DNA of 64,000 nt from Nymphaea colorata (lineage: Eukaryota > Streptophyta > Magnoliopsida > Nymphaeales > Nymphaeaceae). The notes under the pieces were generated by a model that searched no databases, was not told the origin of the DNA, and saw nothing but the letters and a program-made list of their open reading frames with translations. Every line of letters starts with the position of its first letter. Position 1 is the stretch's first letter. Of this stretch, positions 57,911 through 64,000 are shown piece after piece. The DNA lies in assembly GCF_008831285.2 (NCBI RefSeq), contig NC_045142.1:2609001-2673000 (forward strand), in the 5' to 3' direction. The translations under genes and the position numbers were made by a program.

Positions 57911-58381
57911 TCAACCGGCGATCTCGATGGACTTGATCTCCGGTTTTGGTTCAGGTGCTTTAGGCACAGTCACTGTAAGGACTCCGTCCTCCATGGCAGC
58001 CTTCACCTGATCAACCATCGCATTCTCCGGCAGCTTGAATCGCCGGAGGAACTTACCGCTGCTCCTCTCCACTCGGTGCCACTTTCCGCTCTTCTCATCA
58101 CTCTCTCTGCTTCTATTCCCGCTTATCTTGAGCACATTTCCTTCTTCGAGCTCCACCGTCACCTCATTCTTCTCGAGTCCAGGGAGGTCGGCCTTGAAGA
58201 CGTGGGCTTCTGGCGTCTCCTTCCAGTCGATCTGAGTGTTGGCGAAAGCGGAGGCGTCGCTTACGAAAGCTCGCAGAGAAGGGGAGGAAACAGAGCTGTG
58301 GAAGATACCATCGAAGGGATCCCAGATTTCCATGGAGAAGGGATTGGATCGTCGACTGAAGATGGATGAAATCAGAGCCAT
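57911..58381 (-). CDS. Class I (cytosolic) small heat-shock protein, inverted copy
   Basis: Intronless, 156 residues, reading leftward from ATG at 58,381 to TGA at 57,913-57,911. A longer frame exists upstream, but the N-terminus [20 protein letters not shown] matches the sister gene exactly in start position. The alpha-crystallin domain, [12 protein letters not shown] and terminal IEI are intact. Differences from the plus-strand copy are scattered and mostly mild (D/E, K/N, V/A), which suggests selection on both. A TATAAATA box lies 154 bp upstream. The gene is tail-to-tail with the plus-strand copy (stops about 3.7 kb apart) and head-to-head with the pseudogene. Expected function: cytosolic heat-stress chaperone. 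Confidence 0.95.
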   Translation of the reverse strand: MALISSIFSRRSNPFSMEIWDPFDGIFHSSVSSPSLRAFVSDASAFANTQIDWKETPEAHVFKADLPGLEKNEVTVELEEGNVLKISGNRSRESDEKSGKWHRVERSSGKFLRRFKLPENAMVDQVKAAMEDGVLTVTVPKAPEPKPEIKSIEIAG

Positions 58382-58534
58382 TTCGCTGCAAGATTTTGCT
58401 TGCCCTCTTTCTTGGAGGAGTAAGAAAAGAAGACGATGGCTCCCAAGAATAGGAAAAGCACGTGAATCGTGAAGTGGTGAGAGGTATCGAGTTGCCAAGC
58501 TTGTTTCTGACGAAAAGCGAGAAGCCTAAAGATG

Positions 58535-58542
58535 TATTTATA
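58535..58542 (-). promoter_or_regulatory. TATA box of the minus-strand small HSP gene
   Basis: TATAAATA on the minus strand, 154 bp before the ATG. A close consensus match, in a better context than the TTTAAATA of the sister gene. Confidence 0.6.
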
Positions 58543-58599
58543 GACAGGCAACGTGAGAGAGAAAGAGATGTAGAAGAGTCTTGGAGAGAAGAAGCAGGA

Positions 58600-58715
58600 A
58601 GGAAGACGAAGAAGAAGCGGGAGAGTTGCAGAAGCGTTGACGATTTTCTGTTCGTCCGGATGTCTCGAGGGCTCTCGAGACTCTCTGGGCCCCACAGCTC
58701 GTTGCCTCGAGCGCG
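58600..58715 (-). promoter_or_regulatory. Shared upstream block of the minus-strand small HSP gene
   Basis: On the minus strand it reads GGGGCCCAGAGAGTCTCGAG, then CATCCGGACGAACAGAAAAT, then CTTCTGCAACTCTCCCGCTT. These words appear in the same order upstream of 53,739 and 59,599. It holds GAA/TTC-rich heat-shock-element-like text, without a perfect three-unit element. Confidence 0.55.
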
Positions 58716-59274
58716 ATATGACTATGATGCTGTCATATTGATTGAAATAACCAAAATTGAACCTTCTGACTTGTAAGAGAAACATAATCTTTTGGATTTT
58801 TTTTTTTCATTATGTTTATGGTTCATGCTCAGACCTATAGATCCGTTTTTTACCTTATATAGGAGCATTTAAGCGTCATTTGTAATCAGTTTTTAAGTCA
58901 ATAAGAACTCTAATGGCTATTTTGCATTATCTCTCCAGTTTCTGTTCTCTTTTACATCTCTTTTCGTCTATTCTTTCATTAGTTAGATATTGATTGTGGA
59001 TTGGAAGAGAAATCCTCTTTTTCCACTGCATGAATTAGCCAAACCACTAGTTTTCATATTGCTTCACATAACTTTTTTAGTCATCACATTATCATAATGA
59101 AGCTCTTGATGGTCATGTATGTCTGCCACAGTCTTTATCTTTGCTTCTTTCGAAAAGTCTGGCTCTTTCCTGAAACTTTACAAACAAGTTCCATAAGTTT
59201 CATTTAACTGGATGTGATGTGCTGTATCCATTTCATACTAAGAGGTGGGACTGAAGGTGCAGATCTTGTGAAAC

Positions 59275-59420
59275 CAATATGACAGGATAAGGCCATATCA
59301 AATTTGGAGCCGACACGAGATGGGGCCGCAGAGTCTTCAGAGACTCATCCGGACCTGCTTGTACAGAAGGACAGAAAACCGTCACTGCTTCTCCAACTCT
59401 CCCGCTTCTTCTTCTTCCTA
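59275..59420 (+). promoter_or_regulatory. Shared upstream block in front of the small HSP pseudogene
   Basis: Retains ATATGACAGGATAAGG, GATGGGGCCGCAGAGTCTTC, CATCCGGACC, GGACAGAAAACCGTC and CTTCTCCAACTCTCCCGCTTC, aligned with the blocks of the intact genes. The promoter text is thus recognisable although the coding copy is broken. Confidence 0.55.
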
Positions 59421-59598
59421 CTTCCTTTCTTCTTCTTCTTAGCCAGACTCATCTGACTTCTTGCTTCCTATCAGAAACAAGCTTCACAACTCGATATCTC
59501 TCACCACTATACAACTCTCGAGCTTTTCCTGCCATTCCTGCTACCCATCCTCTTCTTTCCTTTCTCTTTTCAAAAAGAACAAATACCATCTTGCAACA

Positions 59599-60042
59599 AT
59601 GGTTCTGATTTCATCCATCTTTGGTCCACAGTACGATCCCTTCTCCATGGCAATCCTGGATCCCTTCGATGGTTTCTTCCGTAACTCTGTTTCCTTCCCA
59701 CCTCTGCTAACTTTCGCGAGCGAAGCCTCTGCATTCGCCAACATTCGGATCGACTAGAAGGAGACGCCTGTAGCCCACGTCTTCAAGGCCAACCTCTCTG
59801 GACTCAAGGAGGAGGAGGTCAAGGTGGAGCTCGAAAAAGGGAAGGTTCTCAAGGTAAGCGGGGAGAGAAGCAGAGAGAGAGAGCGAGGAGAAGCAGCGGC
59901 AAGTTCCTTCCGCGTTTCATGCTGCCGGAGAATATGATGGTTGATCTGGTGAAGGTCGCCATGGAGGACGGAGTCCTCACAGTGACTGCCTAAAGCTCCG
60001 CAGCCAGAACCAGAGATCAGGTCCCTCGAGATCACTAGTTGA
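59599..60042 (+). pseudogene. Class I small HSP pseudogene
   Basis: Homologous throughout to the gene at 53,739-54,209. ATG at 59,599 opens MVLISSIFGPQYDPFSMAIL. An in-frame TAG at 59,755-59,757 replaces the conserved tryptophan of IDWKET. Further on, the copy carries a net 25-bp loss near 59,868-59,902, removing the KWHRVER region, and a 2-bp loss near 59,988 in the TVTVPK region. Together these restore the frame, so the original TGA position (60,040-60,042) is still in phase with the ATG. The order suggests the copy is a direct duplicate of the 53.3-54.3 kb unit. No functional protein is expected beyond a short N-terminal peptide. Confidence 0.92.
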
Positions 60043-60727
60043 TTTTCACCATTTATATAGTCTGCATACCACTGTAGAAAAATTCTCCTTTGTTTGGAGC
60101 TGTTGTAAACCTACGTGGTATACCATAATGTGGGTGTGCTGAGTACTTTGCCTTTCATGATCTGTTCTCTGCTATAAATTGGTGCTCAATTTTGATAATG
60201 TGGAATTCTGTCGATTAACCTTGTCTTGAATTTTCTTTATCTAGCAACAAGATTTATTTCAAATAAAGTGTTTTATTCGAAGCATTCCTACACTGTTCCT
60301 GATCAATTTACCAACATCTTGCATCTTTGATCTGTCCAAGGTCACTAGTAAATAAATGTTTCACAGTATGTCTACCATGGTTTTCCAAGTTAACAACTTC
60401 CGAGTGCTGAAGCAGCCACTTGGGCTTACTCATTTTCTTCAGATTCAGTTAGAAAGTTGGAGTATCGTGAGAAGCTAGACATATTTTACACAATTTCAGG
60501 GTTTCTTAATTATATTCAAAACCACTTGGGTATGGTAATCGATGCCTTCTAGATGCTTGATGATCGCATTTGGACTTTGCACAATAAATTGATGACGTAA
60601 AACACAGAAAGTTTCCTTCTTTTCCCAACTTTTTGAGATACAAAACATCTCTACAAATACAATTGGTATTTGCAATTCACAAAATATTACATCTATTTAC
60701 AAGTTTTTGTTACTCTCCTAAGTCTCC
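60043..60727. other. Spacer between the pseudogene and the DUF620 exon
   Basis: AT-rich, no frame of note. The right part would be the 3' untranslated region of the minus-strand DUF620 gene. Confidence 0.45.
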
Positions 60728-61339
60728 TTAGTTCTCTGCTTCATCTTCTTCCGTTGAGTCTGTCTCCTCATTGCTAACAGCAAAAACATCTCTTGGTGAA
60801 CCCGTTTTCGAGCTCGGCCCAGGAAGTGGTTCATGGATGACTGGTTCGTATCCATCTTGATCCACCCTGAGGTCAGAGGGAGGCAAGAAACAGTCCATTG
60901 ACAAGCCACACACATTAAAGTCCATCTCCTCTATGGTCCATGTCTCTTCCATTTTTGTTCTGGTGTGGTTCGCCGACGACTCACCAAACCGAAACAATGA
61001 GGTCTCTGTCCGGCCTGAATGGGCTATCAGGATGCCATCAACCTGTCTGTAATCTTGTATCACTGACAACATGGTGGTCTCCCAGTATATGCTGTCATCT
61101 CCAATGCCGCTGATTCGAAGCATATGGGAGTCTTCAAACTGGACCACTAGACCAGTCTTTTGGCTGAAGTATCCCCAGACTGTGTGTCTCATGATCTCCA
61201 CATTTTTGCTACTTCGAGCACGTAATGCTGACGATTCTGCTTCGAGCTTAAGGATGAAGCAATCCTCGCCATTGATAGTCTTCTCGCCCATGCATACAGA
61301 TTTTGAGAAAAAGCTTGCAGTAGATTTTGGATCCAAACC
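60728..61339 (-). CDS. DUF620 family protein, last coding exon (partial)
   Basis: The minus-strand frame starts at an acceptor (GATTGAAG|GGTTTGGATCC at 61,340/61,339) and ends in TAG at 60,730-60,728, giving 203 residues. Family signatures: GLDPKSTASFFSKSVCMGEK at the start, NGEDCFILKLEAE, then HTVWGYFSQKTGLVVQFEDS and a C-terminal MEETWTIEEMDFNVCGLSMD. The acidic tail ends EDEAEN. DUF620 proteins are plant-specific with no known reaction. Full-length members carry roughly 200 further N-terminal residues on upstream exons. None of these was recognised between 61,340 and the window end, so the gene either has a long intron and continues past the window, or is a truncated copy. The exon itself has no internal lesion. 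Confidence 0.85.
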   Translation of the reverse strand, partial: GLDPKSTASFFSKSVCMGEKTINGEDCFILKLEAESSALRARSSKNVEIMRHTVWGYFSQKTGLVVQFEDSHMLRISGIGDDSIYWETTMLSVIQDYRQVDGILIAHSGRTETSLFRFGESSANHTRTKMEETWTIEEMDFNVCGLSMDCFLPPSDLRVDQDGYEPVIHEPLPGPSSKTGSPRDVFAVSNEETDSTEEDEAEN

Positions 61340-64000
61340 CTTCAATCATACAAATTCTTGTTAGCAACACAGTTTTGCCATGGTATTCTGCTTCAGCATG
61401 ACATGAATTTGTTACGAAGTTGTCTTATCTAAAGAAGGGAGACAAATAGATGACATCAAGTTACAACAGTGATCAATTAGAATAGTGAAAAACTGAGTTC
61501 ACAACAAGTACCACCAAGTTCAAGAAATCCAATGTTTCTGTTGTGTAGATTCTTAACTAACAAATATAGATGCCTGAAACCATGCGAGATGAGATCAGAT
61601 ATCTTCCTTTAGTGAAAGGATGTGTAGAAACCAGAGACTTCACTGGAGAGGAATTGGAATTGAATCCCACTAGATTCTTTCTCCTAAGCCATGAAACTGA
61701 GTGGAATTGGATTCCAACTCCACATACGCTTGGAATTCAATCATACCCAACGGGAATATACTCCAACAAATGGAATAAAGAGGAGCATGAAGGCTCTGTC
61801 TGCAAATTCAATTATTTGAGTAGAAACGAAAGCAACTTGAAAGCCTTATGTGGGTGGCATGTCCATAAGAAATGTTAGAATATTAGAAAAATCTAATAGT
61901 AAGGTAGAACTTCTCTTTGTTCTGATTCCCTCCTTTTTCTAGTTGTCCTGGTTAAGGAATGTTAGTAATAATAGTCAATGAGTAATGGTTGGGACATAAG
62001 TCAATAAAATATACAACTTTTTCCAACAGAATGGCCCATGAACTCAATTATGGTCAATAGTTCGAAATTTTGAAACTTCTTTAAGTAATTAAATCCTTTA
62101 TGTCGAGGGGAAAGGGCCACTTGTTGAGAAACAGACGTTACAGACCATGTTTCTAAATGTCCATTTTTACGAATTTTTTTAACGATAGAATAAACTTCAA
62201 GCTGTTTTTGTGAAACACCAACTTGAGTTTATGAGACTTTGCAATAAGATATGGACAGACCTTTTCTTCGATCTGATCGTCGTGCAATTGGCCATGGATG
62301 AAATGTCAAAATCATGATTTTGGGAGCGTTTTTTGATGAAACCAAAAAACCCAGATCTCATGCAGATTTTCTTGAATTTCCCGCATGTAATGCCAATCCA
62401 GGGGAAAAACAAGGGTGGGTGGTATTTCTAAAGCCGCCAAAAGCAGGGCAAAGAAAATTGATTTTTTTTTTTTCAAATGTTCAGTTGCAAGAAGTCCCAT
62501 GGCAACTGTTGTTTGCTAGTCAACAACGAAGATGCATTTAAATAGTCACAACTACCCTGCACGTCTAAATATGTGAATGCACATATTGGAAAGGAAGAAT
62601 GGCGGAAAGAAGAGAGGGAGGGAGAGTTCAATGTTTCTTTCTTCTTTCCTTGTAGTTTTTTTCTAAAGATGATTGACATTCGTTGCTTCATTTGAAAATT
62701 CAGGCATAAAAAATCTTCTTATATGCATAAAATATTCAAGAGTCATGCCAATCTTGGTAAAAGTTTTTGCTGGTGGACGAAATACTGCAAAAGTCGGATA
62801 GCTTCAGCCAAACTTCAGCCACAAAGGGGGAGACAGCAATGGCTGAGTGAATTGATTAATCAGGGTTTTCAAATGACAATTGAATAAACACTCTTCATGA
62901 CTCGGCTCAGGCATGGAAGGATTTCCACTAATTTCGGAATTCCTTGACCATAAACTCTTCACAGCAAGAAAACGCGGTTTCTCTAAGAATTCAAGAATTT
63001 GGTGCCAAAACTTGCCTTGCCTCCAAAAAAAATGGCCAGGTTCATAAAGTAGCTAAAAGTCTGGTCCCTGTCATCTGCAGAAAATTTCAATATTTCCACA
63101 GAACGATGCTTAAACAGAAATTCATAACTCGAGTTTCAAACTCTTCATTTTAACCATCTATATTGTGTGACATATATATTCATACAAGCTGTCAATTTCA
63201 TAAAACATTTAAACATGAATTTTCCTGTTCTTAATTCTATTCACCCATTGTGCTGGGCCACCTAGGTGCCCAAGTGAAGACGATGTCTTGAAACTCTTCT
63301 TTTCTTCTTATTCTTTTCTCTATTTTTCGCTTTTTCTGCTTCCTTCTTTTATCCTATCCCTCTTCTTCTTTCTTTTCTTCCTAAGCCTTTTTGAAAATTC
63401 TCTGCTTAAAAAGCCACCTAGCGCGTTTGATTACAGTTGGTGGATAGAAAAAGTAGAATTTCCAAGTATCATTTTGAGGTTAGCAACTACTGCAGTGTTC
63501 GTATTAAATGCAGTGAGATGAATGTGCTCTTTTGTTGCTTAGATTTTACCTATGCCATGATGGAAGCACGAAAAACATCAGGATTTCTGCAAAATCTATT
63601 GTCCTTTTCCCAAACCTCATTGGCTGTGCTCAATAATTTGTAAAGAGACGCAAGGACGAGGTAGCGCCCACCGGCCAAGTACTTCCTATGCATTCCCACA
63701 GTTTTTCGTTGAACGTCATTGTTTTTGGCCCACACAAAAGAAAAAAACCGGTAGGAATTTCCCTTTTTCCGGTTGATACTTATCATTGTTTGGCCCACAA
63801 GAAGGTGTTCATACCTTCTCACTGAAACGACACAGGAGCCACCAACATAGCCCTTTTCATTTACCGGCCATGTCACGGCTTGAATCCGCCATTTCAGCCT
63901 GTATTGGCGTCTTCTTTTGCAAAACAGTAAAAGAACTTCTGAATTTTAAATCAAAAAGGTACTGTGAATATGTCGTTAGAAGCTAATTTCAACGGACCTT
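61340..64000. other. Right edge: no exon recognised
   Basis: AT-rich DNA with short frames on both strands. The longest, 63,876-63,550 on minus, has no recognised family. If the DUF620 gene is intact this is intron. No defined repeat was identified. Confidence 0.4.

Noticed and set aside
58035-58472. Plus-strand frames over the minus heat-shock gene
   Set aside because: Antisense shadows of a well supported gene.
63550-63876. 108-codon minus frame considered as an upstream DUF620 exon
   Set aside because: Contains none of the DUF620 N-terminal motifs and its composition is not coding-like.

Overview
This window is plant nuclear DNA, most likely from a flowering plant. It holds two class I small heat-shock protein genes plus a broken third copy, and plant-specific families (DUF3527, GIL1/IRKI-DUF641, DUF620). 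Coding exons are GC-rich islands in an AT-rich background full of (TA)n, (CT)n and (CA)n microsatellites and short hAT-like inverted-repeat elements. The species cannot be fixed from the sequence alone.

Layout: positions 1 to about 32,400 hold no intact gene that I can support. This half consists of relics of one or two interspersed repeat families (1-2,530; 6,545-7,230; 17,790-21,290), GC-ended MITEs (two with clear 8-bp target duplications), MITEs ending in CAGTGGCG, long microsatellites and two striking foldbacks. One foldback (5,357-5,838) is an inverted duplication of a gene's terminal exon plus part of its intron. The other (11,293-12,449) is a 1.16-kb inverted repeat carrying what looks like the leader and first codons of a host gene.

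From 32,400 to 61,400 the window is gene-bearing. A DUF3527 gene runs on the plus strand: leader exon near 32,860-33,314, a roughly 3-kb leader intron, then coding exons 36,383-39,025 and 39,108-39,392. A GIL1/IRKI-like gene lies on the minus strand (45,806-47,412), probably with a five-codon first exon. A small heat-shock cluster follows: one gene on plus (53,739-54,209), one on minus (57,911-58,381), and a decayed copy on plus (59,599-60,042). All three share a homologous upstream block, and the two intact genes also share 3' flank, so whole transcription units were duplicated. The final exon of a DUF620 gene (60,728-61,339, minus) lies next to the pseudogene; its upstream exons were not found in the remaining 2.7 kb.

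The genes have no evident shared pathway, apart from the heat-shock cluster, whose products are expected to be cytosolic chaperones. Gene calls rest on protein family resemblance recognised by eye. Splice sites, transcript ends and element boundaries are inferred, with no transcript or database support.
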